Origin: Parapristionchus giblindavisi
Lineage: Eukaryota; Nematoda; Chromadorea; Rhabditida; Diplogasteridae
DNA: 64,000 bases
NCBI GenBank assembly: GCA_943737045.1
Contig: CALSFV010000040.1
Location: 496,001 to 560,000, forward strand
Direction: 5' to 3'
Part shown: positions 1 through 10,982 of the stretch, one piece after another
Numbering within the stretch: position 1 is the stretch's first letter
How the letters are laid out: each line of letters opens with the position of its first letter
The notes under the pieces: model-generated
Seen by the model: only the letters and a program-made list of their open reading frames with translations
What the model was told of the DNA's origin: nothing
Database searches by the model: none
Translations under genes and position numbers: made by a program

Positions 1-102
1 AATTAACTTAACTCAACCCCATATTCACCAAAATATCTGTTACAAATACTCAAACATCGCTCAAATCAATCAATAAACCAAGATCCTTAAATCAATCAAT
101 AC

Positions 103-201
103 CTCAGGATCCTTGAGACATTCCACGTTGGACTCGGCTCCATCAATTATCTCCAACCACACATCATTAGGCAGCGTCATCAACTTCTCGATCAGTGCTT
201 C
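103..201 (-). pseudogene. Isolated exportin-1 exon e8
   Basis: A 99-nt block encodes 33 residues starting EALIEKLMTLPN and ending VECLKDPE, matching the part of CRM1/exportin-1 that reads EHLIEKYMLLPN...LKDPE in human (about 651-683). The minus strand gives a TGTAG acceptor and a GAG/GTATTG donor, both intact, and the frame is open. Its neighbours are wrong: the next sequence on the right is an inverted piece of exon e20 and then e19, so this is a displaced exon and not part of a working gene. Either it belongs to a copy running off the left edge or it is a rearrangement scar. Confidence 0.85.
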
Positions 202-431
202 CTACAAGAAGAAAATTAATAAAAGAATCCTTCAATCAGGCTATCTACACTCAATCAATGATCAAAAGATCAAAGATCACTATCAAAGATTTATTTGTGT
301 ATGGAAGATTTTTCATGAAGTCTACTGATACTAAGACACAGGCATGTGTACTTCAGCGCGGACTGCTACTCGAATTCAACAGGCCAGAGAATAACTAAAT
401 GCAGTTCCCTTAGCGTCTAACCTGCAAGCAG

Positions 432-473
432 GAGCAGTCTGGAGAGGACACGAGCGATCTCTTCCTTGAAGAA
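432..473 (+). pseudogene. Inverted fragment of exportin-1 exon e20
   Basis: The plus strand reads EQSGEDTSDLFLEE, the start of the penultimate exportin-1 exon, preceded by a GCAAGCAG acceptor-like end. In the other copies (29221-29289 and 63866-63934) the same exon lies on the minus strand. The flanks here are in the usual orientation, so only about 50 bp is flipped. The turn point falls at the short palindrome formed by ctcctgcaagcaggag-type sequence, which suggests a template switch. Confidence 0.8.
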
Positions 474-2183
474 GGAACGATTAGTTAGAGATCAAACTAC
501 AAACGGTCGAGCAAACTACATAGATCAAAGATCAAACGAATACCGTAGCTTGAGCTGCACGAGGAAGTCACGAATGTGATTCTTCATCTGACTGATGTTG
601 TTGTTGAACGAGATGAAGCCCTTGATGATCACGCGCACTTGATCTCTGCAAGTGGTTTTGTTTTATAATTAGAAGGATAAATCCCGACTCGGGATTCATT
701 CCGAGAAAATTTGACTGTCTGAGCTTATTCACCCCTGTCGTATTCATGTTTCACATCCATCTTAACTGCACATTCCAAGGTCGATTTGCAGTCTCATCAC
801 ACCCATGCGCCAAAAAAATTTAAAAAAAGAAAATCGAAAATCAAATGATCCAATCAATAAATCAATCAATAAAGCGACTCACTGTGACAGATTGGTAAAG
901 TGCTGGACAAAGATGTTGCCAATGTGTCCATAGATGAAGTCGAGGTTGGTCTGTGCGGGATTGGCCTCGTTCAGACGTACAGTAATCGACGTTTCCAGAG
1001 CACGGAACAGCAGACACATAATCTCGGCAAAGTATGTCATGCCTGATAATTCACATTTAATAATACTGTATAGATCTCACAATCAATCAATAAATCAATC
1101 AATAATCTACCTGCGACTTGGACCTGATTAGAATCGGCCACTACAGCGAGCACATGCTGGAGGATGTAGAGGAAGTGCCTGGAAACGAAGGAAACATAGT
1201 CAAAGATCAAAGATCAAACTACAATATTATATTCGTATCAAACTACACTCACTTCTGGTAGAAGGGCTGCGCTTGTTCAGAAGGCAGCGATCCCACCTTC
1301 GTCAGCATATCCTTGAGGATGTCAAGGCCTAAACACACGCACTTGTTACGACCATTGTTAAAGAAAAAAGTCAGTCCACGATCGCCTCAGTCGGTGAGCT
1401 ACCGTACTTACCCATCTCGGCGACGTTTCTCATGCTGTGCTGGAACGCCCACACGACCGCATCGATCACGTACCTGAACGAGCGATCGAAAGTTGGTGTG
1501 AGATGTAACCACTTTGAAGAATCACACATCGTTCAACTAGTGGAAATCACGTTTCAGTTCAATATAAACAATCATTGGCAATTACCATGAATCGCTCAAC
1601 ATTAAGAATAGAATAAGTATATCAAACCCGTCACATTCACGCCACACTTCTTTCATATATTCATATCATCGAAAGTAAACTCACTGCATCTGCTCTGCGG
1701 GCAGCTCGAGGAAGACGGGGAAGCAGCTCTGAGAGAGCGACAGAAGCAGACGGGAGAAACCCGTGCGATGCTCCGGATACGCCTCCATGTCCTGAGACGA
1801 TTATTGATTGATTCATAAACTCACCTTATTGATCATTCCGAGTGTGCAGTCAAATACAGCTTCGAGTATGCGCGGCACTTCGGGAGCGATGCGTTCCTGA
1901 ATATTAAATAATAATAATAATAATATCTATTATTTCAATATGTAGTAGAGTCGTCAATCATATCTTCACCAATTATGGTTCATTGTTGCGCCTTCGGGCG
2001 TACATAGATAAACTGTTACAAATAATATAGTTAATTGTTATATCGCATCGATAGACTACGCGCTAAAGTCTAATGGCAAATCAACCTGGTGAAAAGAGGT
2101 TTCAGCATAACGTTGTAAAAAGAGACGATATCAAAATTCTGATCTCATCTCAAAATAGGGCGACAATACATTATTATGTTTCC

Positions 2184-2184
<1 letters not shown>

Positions 2185-2248
<64 letters not shown>
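2185..2248. repeat. (ATT)n microsatellite next to exon e12
   Basis: About 21 perfect ATT units lie in the intron just downstream (minus sense) of exon e12. This is the same locus that is expanded to 1078 bp at 47181-48258 and is only a few units long at 10950-10975. Confidence 0.95.
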
Positions 2249-2249
<1 letters not shown>

Positions 2250-3278
2250 ACCATACCCTCACTCAGTCAGCTTGGTAATGATGATGGAGAGCAGCGAGAG
2301 GACCTTGGGCTCGCGTGCTGCGGGACAATTGCGTTGGTAATCAAAGAGGACGGCATCGAAGAGGGGAGGAATGAATTGTTCCATGATTGCCTGAAATTAT
2401 TGATTATTATTAATATTATTATTATTTATAGAAATAATTTATTATTGGTATTACATATTCATTCGATACATTCTATTCCATATATTCATATTCATTCTAC
2501 ATTTAAAACAAAAAAAGGGGTATCGATTGAATTCTAATACAATAATTAATAAATAAATAAATAAATCAATCAATAACACTTACGTCATTATCATCAGCCT
2601 TGGCGACCCATGTGGAGAGCAGTACGAGGATCTCCCGCTTGACATTCTTCATTGAACGAATGATCGACACCTGCACATCAATCAATAAACGTCAAATACC
2701 GTAACCAGCGCTACCTAGTATCGCACTCACTGTGAATACAAAACGTCAATATGTCAATATGTGAATATGTGAATATGTGAATATTAATATGTCAATATGT
2801 GAATATGTCAAACAGGCCGATTGGACGAACAACGCTGCTGCGTTTCGTGGGTTATTTGACTGTTCTTATCAAGTTTAATATTTGGACGTTTTCTTGAATG
2901 GAGAAGAATTCTCTCAGAGACCGAAGGATGTTACTTGTGAATATGAAGATACCCCCTGTTTTGACCCCCTCTGCATACTATATGCTGAAAGGATAAAGTA
3001 TTGTATTGTGAATACGGTACCATTAATTCTACCGTAACCTAATGACTTCACGTACCGTAAGCACCTCCTCTCCGTGCTCCTTCACGGCTCCCGACACGTC
3101 CTGTGAGTGGATACGGTAGACGGACAGAAGATGATCGTAGATGCGAGTGAGCTGCACCGCGAATGGCATACCTGAGATCAATAAATCAATAAATCCATCA
3201 ATATTGTGAATGTTTCATTATTTATCATATTATTATTAATGAGCGTAATAGAATTGTTACTAATACGAATTCGCGGGT

Positions 3279-4895
3279 TCGCGGGAAACGCTCTTCTTGC
3301 AAAACGCCTGAAAATATTGATTTATCATTCATCAAAAACATTGCCGTTCCAATCTCAGAAGCTCTTGAAATTATTTTCAACAGCTCGTATGTATCGGGCG
3401 TTGTTCCCTCCTTATGGCGTCATTCCATAGTTACCCCGGTAAAGAAACAACCCCCCTTATTCCGACCCTATGAACTACCGTCCGATATCAATTACTTCCC
3501 TTTTCTGCCGTATATTCGAGCTCCTTTTGTGCAAACCGATAATCAATCACTGTGAATCATTAGAAATATTTCCTGATGAGCAATATGGTTTTAGAAAGAA
3601 AAGATCAAGAGAAATGCAAATGCTTGAAGTTTTGGAACATTGGACAGCGTCTATTAGTGATGGTAAACCTGTGGATGTCATTTATTTTGATTTTGCTAAG
3701 GCTTTTGACAGAGTATCTCACAATAAGCTTATAATGAAACTAAGCAAGATTGGTCTCTCGACTAGAACTTCAAATTGGATAGCCGGGTATCTCCAAAACC
3801 GCACTTTCCAAGTTAGAGTACATGATAAACTGTCAGAATCTCTGCCCGTCACTAGCGGTGTACCCCAAGGTTCAGTATTAGGCCCTTTACTTTTCCTGAT
3901 CTATACTTCAGAAATTCCATCCCTCGTCCAAAATGATAATGGTGTAATTGCAAGGATGTATGCGGATGATATCAAAATTTTCAAATCCATTGAGGATGCA
4001 AATTCATCCGCTCCCCTACAGTCTGCTATAGATGCGATCACAAAATGGGCAGATGATTGGCAACTCCCACTAGCCGCTCATAAATGCAATTCACTTCATC
4101 TTGGTAGAGCCAATACTAGGAAGACATACACAATCGGATCACTAAATTTGACCCAAAAGGATCTGGTTAGGGACCTAGGTTTCATTATTCAGAAGTCTTT
4201 AACCTTCACCAATCACTGCAAAAATATTGCTTTGAAAGGTAAAACGGCGTGCCATATTGTTCTACGGGCACTGAGGACCAAAAATGTAGATGTCCTACTC
4301 AGGGCGTATACGATATATATCAGACCAATCCTTGAAAGCGCATCAACAGTATTTAATCCGTTCAAAAAGCACGACAAAATAGTCATCGAAAGAGTCCAGA
4401 ATTATTTCACAAGAAGGCTTTTTATGCGCTGTTACAGCCATACTTGGGACACTGTGCCCTGTAGTGCACTGAGAAACACCCAGTTGGGCCTAGAGTCCTT
4501 GGAGAGGCGCAGAGGGCACATAGATTTGAGGACAGCCATGCACCTACTTAGAGGAAAATATAAAATCTCCAATAAAAAATCCCACTATTTTCGCCCTTAT
4601 ACCACACGAAACAGGCTCAACTTTAACAACCCCGGATCTAGATTTAATTATAGACATTACAGCTTCTTTCCTAGAGCGGCAAGACTTTTGGTACAACCTG
4701 GCAATCAAATAGAGTTTCCCTAATGAATTATATTTAGTCTCTATTTCCCAAAGATCAGTCCATTCTTAAACCCGTGAGCAATTCATTATCATTAGCATAA
4801 TCATCTTCGTTTATCGATTCACTTCGTTTCTTTTTGTTTACCACACGTTTCATTGTTTATTCATGAATACGTATAAATATTATTATATTATTATT
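3279..4895 (+). mobile_element. 5'-truncated non-LTR retrotransposon (LINE)
   Basis: Insertion in the e9-e10 intron of copy I. The uninterrupted site is seen at 13441-13460 and 36841-36860, where ...ttcgcgggt runs straight into acattagtcatg. The element ends in a ttattattatt-type 3' tail and has lost its 5' end. No clear target duplication is visible; tcgcgggt is repeated at the 5' junction. Related 3'-end pieces occur at 12491-12840, 35884-36233 (plus) and 60335-60683 (minus). Confidence 0.9.
3470..4723 (+). CDS. LINE reverse transcriptase (partial, jockey/CR1-like)
   Basis: A 417-residue open frame with the fingers-palm motifs of non-LTR reverse transcriptases in order: NYRPIS at the start, FDFAKAFD (first catalytic Asp, about residue 84), the GVPQGSVLGPLLFLIY block (about 130-145), YADDIKIF (catalytic YADD, about 165), then a thumb-like region and a C-terminal VQNYFTRRLF block. 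It would copy the element's own RNA at a nicked target. The endonuclease and ORF1 are missing. The frame upstream (3300-3450, ...VTPVKK) is in a different phase, and the shift falls at a run of six C (3451-3456), consistent with one inserted base. The ATG at 3470 is just the first Met after that shift, so the true protein began further upstream. Confidence 0.9.
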   Translation: MNYRPISITSLFCRIFELLLCKPIINHCESLEIFPDEQYGFRKKRSREMQMLEVLEHWTASISDGKPVDVIYFDFAKAFDRVSHNKLIMKLSKIGLSTRTSNWIAGYLQNRTFQVRVHDKLSESLPVTSGVPQGSVLGPLLFLIYTSEIPSLVQNDNGVIARMYADDIKIFKSIEDANSSAPLQSAIDAITKWADDWQLPLAAHKCNSLHLGRANTRKTYTIGSLNLTQKDLVRDLGFIIQKSLTFTNHCKNIALKGKTACHIVLRALRTKNVDVLLRAYTIYIRPILESASTVFNPFKKHDKIVIERVQNYFTRRLFMRCYSHTWDTVPCSALRNTQLGLESLERRRGHIDLRTAMHLLRGKYKISNKKSHYFRPYTTRNRLNFNNPGSRFNYRHYSFFPRAARLLVQPGNQIEFP

Positions 4896-5533
4896 ACATT
4901 AGTCATGACTACTACGCGAATTCAACAGGCAGTTTGTGCGGTGTTGCTGCACTAATCTTGCGTGGCTACGTCGAATTTCTCCAAGAAAAATTTCCAATGT
5001 GTAACTATCGAACGAAATTTTGTAAAATTTGTACCATTAACCACGCACAAAATTACAGTGGAAATTTACACAGTGGAGAGTTTACGTGAGCGTCGCCGGC
5101 GTTACGGTACGTAAGGTAACATCGCATTAGAAAATAACAAAATGGGCATTTCGGACGCAACTTAGAAACCGGATGATTTCGCGCAACACATGTGAATGAA
5201 ATGTCGGGAATCCAAGCGTGAAACCAATGCGAAGAGGCGATCCTCGACAACAACAAACAGATCATACCTATATCCTTGCACGCAGCCACGTTCGTCTTCA
5301 GAATGTCGATCATGTTGTGGAGCACCTACAAGTACATATATTTATTTATATATTATTTAATTATTTTTTATCTTTCCTTTCCTTAACAATTAACAGATGT
5401 ACATGAAATTTCAAATATGGATATTTTTAATGAACATATAATGGATAAATCCTAGGAATTCATCTGATCCGATATTATTTGTAAAAAAAACACTCAAAGA
5501 TAGATCTCAAATCAATCAATATCTTAGTATCCT

Positions 5534-5664
5534 TAAATCAATCAATACCTCAGGATCCTTAAATCAATCAATACCTCAGGATCCTTAAATCAATCAATAC
5601 CTCAGGATCCTTAAATCAATCAATACCTCAGGATCCTTAAATCAATCAATACCTCAGGATCCTT
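5534..5664. repeat. 26-bp minisatellite carrying a splice donor
   Basis: Five tandem units of about 26 bp each contain cctcaggatcctt plus aaatcaatcaata. On the minus strand each unit reads AAGGATCCTGAG/GTATTGAT, that is the last codons (KDPE) of exon e8 and its 5' splice site, so the donor is present five times in a row. The same array (five units) is at 23213-23343; about three units, one altered, lie at 56150-56200, and one or two near 14220 and 39165. Confidence 0.95.
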
Positions 5665-6030
5665 GAGACATTCCACATTGGACTCGGCTCCATCAATTAT
5701 CTCCAACCACACAGCATTAGGCAGCGTCATCAACTTCTCGATCGGTGCCTCCTACAAGAAGAAAATTAATAAAAGAATCCTTCAATCAGGCGATCTACAC
5801 TCAATCAATGATCAAAAGATCAAAGATCACTATCAAAGATTTATTTGTGTATTGAAGATTTTTCATGAAGTCTACTGATACTAAGCCACAGGCATGTGTT
5901 CTTCAGCGCGGACTGCTACTCGAATTCAACAGGCCAGAGAATAACTAAATGCAGTTCCCTTAGCGTCTAACCAGTTGCTTTTGCGTTTCACTCAATCTCT
6001 ATCTAGTCCACTCTCGATCACGAATCTAAC

Positions 6031-6105
6031 CTGCCTATGATAGTGCGGGCACGTCTTGTCACAGATGAGCCCCGTCACGCGCATGTGCTCGTTCGCCATC
6101 TCTTC
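6031..6105 (-). other. Exon-like block e7, unrecognised 25 codons
   Basis: Between e6 and e8, which are directly contiguous in human exportin-1, lies a 75-nt block encoding EEMANEHMRVTG followed by LICDKTCPHYHRQ, ending CAG/GTTAGA. Upstream there is an AAG that could act as acceptor, and an in-frame ATG lies five codons before it. It is phase 0 on both sides, like the junction it sits in, so inclusion would keep frame. The block recurs at 17824-17898 (one His to Gln change), 23710-23784 and 56574-56642 (a 6-nt, in-frame deletion). I do not recognise the peptide. It could be a lineage-specific cassette exon or a first exon of a nested gene. Confidence 0.5.
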
Positions 6106-7295
6106 CTTATTATTATCCATTCTTATTATCTAATTGAGAGAGAAAGAGGAACAAAACACAAAACACGAGTCACAAGCAGCATATATCAGCATTTGAGTTG
6201 TTTCGGCTACCAAACTATGCTCAACGATTCTCTGGTCTAAGACCGGCACAAGGCCCGATACTCAATCGTAACCCGCAGTCAATCCCCGTGTCACAACGCT
6301 GATCACCAAACCATGCATCTTCACTATTCTCACCTGGATAGTAGGATCGCTCTGCGCCGAGATGATAGTTCCGACGGCCTCGTAGAAGACGTGAACCTAC
6401 AGAGAGATCAAAGATCAGTCGCGGAGATCAAAAGATCAAAGATCAAACCTGAGGTGGCGACAGATCGCAGATGATGGATGACAGTTGACTGAGCATCTCC
6501 TCAACGAACGGCTGCGACTCGCCTAGCTGCGTCTGCAAATGACAATTGGCAATCGCTTCTCACAATGACAGACAATTCAAAATGACAATTGTCAGATACT
6601 TCGTTAGTTAGCAATTACAATAGCAATGATATATGATTAAATCAATCAGATTCGTAGCCATTGTCATTGCTAATTGTTCAAGTAGTCTGACAATTGTCAT
6701 GACAGACAAATGACAATGACAAATGGGAAGGGTACTGACAATGACAAAGTGTCGCTTGCACTTGATGGCAATCTTGATGAAGATGTCGCAGGCCATGTCC
6801 TGCACTCCCTCGTGCGTCTCGTGCATGAACTCGAACAGCTTGTTGATCACCTACGAATTATGTTTATTTATTATTATTATTATATTTATTATACAATGCC
6901 AAAAGGCTTATCGAGGAATAATTAAAAATGTTTTTTTGCGCCAGTGTATCAATTGACCATGAAACATAAAACAAACTCCGGGAATAAATATTCACGGGAA
7001 GAATTTTTTGTTTATTATTTAATAATATAATTAGAGTACTATTGCATGATTTTACATGATTTATTTATTATATATTTGAATCTTGGGGAAAAACAATATA
7101 GACTACATAATTGATTGATTCTCACCGTTTTGAGGAACTTCCAATGAGCTCGGAGGAATCGTGGATACTGACCGACGACGTACATGATGTTCGAAGCGAT
7201 GACCGCCTTCAAATTATAAATATTATAAATAATTAAGTTTAATTAATTAAGCACAAATATTTAAATATAGTCCACCTTGTTATTCTTGTTATATT

Positions 7296-7365
7296 CACAC
7301 AGAAAAATAAGTGTTATCCATGGTACATAAGACCTGTGAAGTGTTATATTTAACTTTTTGTGTGT
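7296..7365. mobile_element. Half copy of CACACAG foldback element
   Basis: Starts CACACAGAAAAATAAGTG and matches one arm of the foldback elements at 7937-8072 and 25535-25662. It is absent from the equivalent place in copy III (after 24966). It sits exactly at the broken edge of the e2 remnant. Confidence 0.6.
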
Positions 7366-7422
7366 TTTAACTCTCATTAACTCTCAAATAGACATCACAC
7401 TTTGATGTTTCACTTACTCCTA

Positions 7423-7634
7423 TTTGAGCGTATACAAATCACTTGTTTTATTTGTAAAAGAGACTATTTATTGTTTCGCATGGTTCAGAAACTATACCGA
7501 TCACTTTTATATCAAATAGAACGCGGCGAAGGTCAGAGACAATCGAGAGGCGGGGCGATATCTAGCCTTTCAGCGACTTCCGCTCTTTAGAGCACAGTGT
7601 CATTTTCTTATGCTAGTACATTTTATACGCACAA
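7423..7634. mobile_element. TTGAGCGTATA MITE, TA target duplication
   Basis: Short non-coding element with ends TTTGAGCGTATA and TATACGCACAA, flanked by TA on both sides. Sequence near 58500 shows the empty site (actcctaataacctag). Relatives: 18649-18883 (complete, 235 bp) and 25041-25232 (left end missing). A TA duplication suggests mobilisation by a Tc1/mariner transposase. Confidence 0.75.
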
Positions 7635-7936
7635 TAATACCCTAGATTCAACGCTCACTACAATTGTAAACATCGGTGCATTTCACAATACCTCAACAAT
7701 ATTCCAGAGTTCAAGGAAACAATGGCGATAATTTAATATTGACAATACATTTATAAGCATGAAAAACATAATCTATAATCCAACACCACCTATACTCTCG
7801 CTTAGTTAAAAAAGAAATAAATCTCAAATTAAGATTTTTTGGGATTCTCAATCAAATCGAAAACCATGTACTTTGATGTTTCACCCACACTTAATAGGAT
7901 TCAGCTATACGTATGATTTGTTTCCTCTGGTTTGTA

Positions 7937-8072
7937 CACACTAAGTGTTTGAAAAATAAGTGTTATCCACGGGGCATAAGACCTAAAAAGCGTTATATTT
8001 AACACTTTTTGAGCTCAAATATAACACTTTTTAGGTCTTATGCTCCGTGGATAACACTTATTTTTCTGTGTG
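7937..8072. mobile_element. CACAC foldback element
   Basis: Almost wholly an inverted repeat: arms carry aaaataagtgttatccac and its complement, meeting at gagctc in the middle. It is flanked by TA, and its equivalent at 25535-25662 is also TA-flanked. Non-coding; probably a Tc1/mariner-type MITE. Confidence 0.75.
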
Positions 8073-8732
8073 TAGCATCTTAAAAGAAACAATATTCGAG
8101 CGCTCCTTGAGGGGCACGATTACGGTAAAAATAAAGACGTAAATATATGTAGCAACAAGCAATCAATATTTCCATAATCAAACGTCCTTGAAGCCAAACA
8201 GTACGACTTCGGCTGCACCACTTTCAACAACATAAGGATCATTTTTTATGCGAAAAATAGAGATTATTCTAGAAAAACAGATCATACTTCTAAACTCAAT
8301 CCGCTATACAAAAATCCTGTGAGGGCACTGAAAATGTATGAACACTCCACAAACTTCCGCAGGATGCCTTGAATACCTCGATCTACCTTCAACTTTTTAT
8401 CTCCTAACTCGCATCGTCACACCACGCACTTTCACGTTTCGCCTACTCCAAATACCTTAGATTCAACGAAATTTTGTAAAATTTGTACCATTTACCATGC
8501 ACAAAATAAAAGTAGAAATTTACACACTGGAGACTTTAAGTGGACGTCTCCGTCGTTATGGCGGAGGTACGTAAGGGAAATGAACGTCGCATTAGAAAAT
8601 AACCAAAAGAGCAGTTCGGACGCAACTTAAAAACCGGTTGATTTCGCGCAACACATGTGCATGAAATGTCGGGAATCCATGCGTGAAACCAATACGAATA
8701 GGCGATCCTCGACAACAACAAACAAATCTTAC

Positions 8733-9432
8733 CTATAGCCTTGCACGCAGCCACGTTCGTCTTCAGAATGTCGATCATGTTGTGGAGCACCTACAAGTAC
8801 ATATATTTATTTATATATTATTTAATTATTTTTTTATCTTTCCTTATGCGATACATTTAAAGGGACCGGGAAACGAAAAACAAGTTGATCTCATATAAAA
8901 GAGCTTGAAATTCTGTTCCGAAATATATACAGCTTATATCATAATAATTCTCTGGTAAGGAGAACGGCGCAGTTAAAAAAGTACAGTTTGCTCCAGATAG
9001 CTCCAGCCAGATACAGATTACAAATGCTTTTTGCGTCAGTGTATCAACTGACCACGAAACATGAAACAAACTGGCGCGCACATAGTAGCCGGGAATAAAT
9101 ATTATTTTGTTTGAAGAATATTTGGGAAGAATATTTTGTTTATTGTTAAATAATTAGAGAATCATTTTACATGATTTATCTCATATCTAATTGGACTATG
9201 CAGAAGAAAAGAACAGTGTAGACAACATGATTGATTGAATTCTCACAGTTTTGAGGAACTTCCAATTGGCTCGGAGGAATCGTGGATATTGACCTACGAC
9301 GTACATGATGTTCGAAGCAATTACCGCCTTCAAACACAAATATTATAATTAAATAAATGTAATAAATTAAGCAAAAATGTTTAAATATAAGCCTACCTTG
9401 TTGTCCTTGCCTCGCTTCTGCTCGCAGAGACG
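8733..9432 (-). pseudogene. xpo1: Exportin-1 fragment e2-e3 joined to e9
   Basis: Minus strand, in order: e2 9397-9432 (RLCEQKRGKDNK), e3 9247-9327 ([17 protein letters not shown]...), then directly e9 8733-8790; exons e4-e8 are missing. e2 keeps the cysteine that corresponds to human C528 in the NES-binding groove. Donors are GT for all three. Upstream of e2 no recognisable exportin exon follows; a tRNA-Cys fragment lies there instead. Identical to 32138-32195 plus 32652-32837. Confidence 0.8.
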
Positions 9433-9611
9433 CTGAATACGAATCCGTTTTCCAACGGCGCCCAATCGAGGAGAGCTTCCATAAAATCAAAATTGAATTT
9501 CGGCTTGCTGAAAATAAATTTTCCAAAATTCGTGTAGTTTACGTCCACACGAAATGAAACGATAGAATGCATAAAAAAGATAATTTTTAAAAAAAGAATT
9601 ATAAAACAAGT

Positions 9612-9650
9612 AGGGGGCACCCGGATTTGAACCGGAGACCTTTCGATCTG
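9612..9650 (-). tRNA. tRNA-Cys 3'-half fragment
   Basis: The minus strand carries the T arm (GGTTCAAATCC) and the 3' acceptor strand of tRNA-Cys but no anticodon or D arm. A remnant, not a gene. The same piece is at 33017-33055. Confidence 0.75.
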
Positions 9651-10029
9651 TCAAAAATACCGGAGACCTTTGATGCTACACCAGATTCTTTGAACAACGT
9701 AGATCTCTCTCAAATCGCAATCTGCAAACCACGCACTTTGACGTTTCATACGCTCGCAATATTATAGATTCATCACTTTCTACAATAAGTTGATTCAATT
9801 ATATCTCAATAGTGTTCCAAAATCCCTTGAATAATAAGGAGGTAATGATGGAAAATAAATACACAAACATGTGCGGAAAATGTTTTCCTACCAAAATTTT
9901 TTTTAAATCGGAAAAAATTGCTCTAAAAAAGTTTTCAAAAATAACATTTGAAGATATTTAGTAATTTTATCTTACCGGTCATATGTATGACGTCTATAGC
10001 GCACAGCGTTTCTCCAAAAAATGTATAAT

Positions 10030-10072
10030 AGGGGCACCCGGATTTGAACCGGGTACCTCTCGATCTGCAGTC
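10030..10072 (-). tRNA. Truncated antisense tRNA-Cys
   Basis: T arm, acceptor 3' strand and part of the anticodon arm on the minus strand; the D arm is missing. It pairs head-to-head with the intact gene at 10175. Duplicate at 33435-33477. Confidence 0.75.
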
Positions 10073-10174
10073 AGTGTTATTTGTGCAAATAGTCCCTAAA
10101 ATGCTCGTTAAACGTTTTGACATGATAAACGATCTAAACATCTCTTCACTGTCGTTATTTTCTGTTATAGCTTC

Positions 10175-10246
10175 GGGGGTATAGCTCAGTGGCAGAGCAT
10201 TCGACTGCAGATCGAGAGGTCCCCGGTTCAAATCCGGGTGCCCCCT
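10175..10246 (+). tRNA. tRNA-Cys (GCA)
   Basis: 72 nt with a full cloverleaf: acceptor GGGGGTA/TGCCCCC with T discriminator, D arm GCTC...GAGC, anticodon loop CTGCAGA (anticodon GCA), T arm CCCGG-TTCAAAT-CCGGG. A and B boxes of the internal pol III promoter are intact. No intron. Confidence 0.95.
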
Positions 10247-10982
10247 ACATGTTTTATAATTTTTATGAATTATTTTTCGACCATTCTACATATGATTCAT
10301 TTTGCTACGTTCTACCATTTAGTTTACAATGATAGGTACAAGTATATTGTAGACCTATATTGTTCAGGAACACCGTCGATCTGAAAGCTGTCGATCAATA
10401 ACTCCTGTCACCATCACCAAGTCCTCGTCATAATTATTATTGTACCTATTTCTTCGGTATTTGTAGTCGAACGTGGTGGATCAAATAAATAAATTTACCA
10501 ATATACCCTTGAGCTATCCAGAGCAATTTTTCTATTAGGTTCTTTTTTCCAATGCAAATTGCTCCAATCATATCGATAAAAAGTCTTCTTGAACCTGTCC
10601 AAAGGTAGGCGATTTATTAGAAAATTGCAATTTAATCATTCATGATCCCTACGAATTTTGCTTTTCAAGTCCTTTTTTCGTATCTCCTCGTCTCATAGAT
10701 TTCGTCAACCAAAAAAAAAACCTTGATGTATAACTGGAAAGTCATCTATGACGTGATAGATAAACTGTTACAAATAATATTATTAATTGTTATATCGCAT
10801 AGACTACACGCTAAAGTCCAGTGACAAATCAACCTGCTGAAACCATGTTTCAGCATAACGTTGTAAAAAGAGACGATATCAAAAATTCTGATTCGAACTC
10901 CAATCCGTGTTCCAATACATTATTATTGTTTCGGATAGTATTTTTCTTATAATTAAAATAATAATTATTATTATAACCATAC
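10247..10982. other. Non-coding spacer after tRNA-Cys
   Basis: AT-rich sequence shared by the 33.65, 46.5, 51.2 and 61.2 kb regions. A short stretch near 10370-10420 resembles the DLKNYRSIT motif of a LINE reverse transcriptase with a frameshift (clearer at 19580-19630). No gene seen. Confidence 0.5.

Larger units (their letters stand above)
549..7287 (-). pseudogene. xpo1: Exportin-1 copy I, C-terminal half, disabled
   Basis: Nuclear export receptor (CRM1) HEAT-repeat exons in correct order on the minus strand: e3 7126-7206, e4 6740-6850 ([20 protein letters not shown]), e5 6449-6532, e6 6334-6396 (FYEAVG), e7 6031-6105, e8 5653-5751, e9 5268-5325 (ILKTNVAACK), e10 3056-3171, e11 2584-2670, e12 2257-2390, e13 1825-1896, e14 1685-1791, e15 1412-1473, e16 1253-1328, e17 1111-1178, e18 883-1042, e19 549-645. 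Lengths and phases join in frame. Defects: e12 carries 8 extra bases giving a TGA near its end; the e19 donor is CT instead of GT (base 548); e20 and e21 are absent; e2 is reduced to about 12 nt (7276-7287), losing the segment with the cysteine equivalent to human C528. A LINE sits in the e9-e10 intron. Not functional as it stands. Confidence 0.85.
5268..8466. repeat. Segmental duplication block A, copy 1
   Basis: Nearly collinear with 22947-26058: same exons e3-e9, same minisatellite, same TA elements, only scattered base changes and small indels. Identity stops abruptly at about 8466 (...cttagattca then acgaaatttt), where the sequence switches to that found after 31872. Confidence 0.9.

Noticed and set aside
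2073..2537. 154-codon plus-strand frame
   Set aside because: Antisense to exon e12 plus ATT repeats.
5534..5664. CRISPR-like array
   Set aside because: Units are contiguous with no variable spacers, in an animal gene; a minisatellite.
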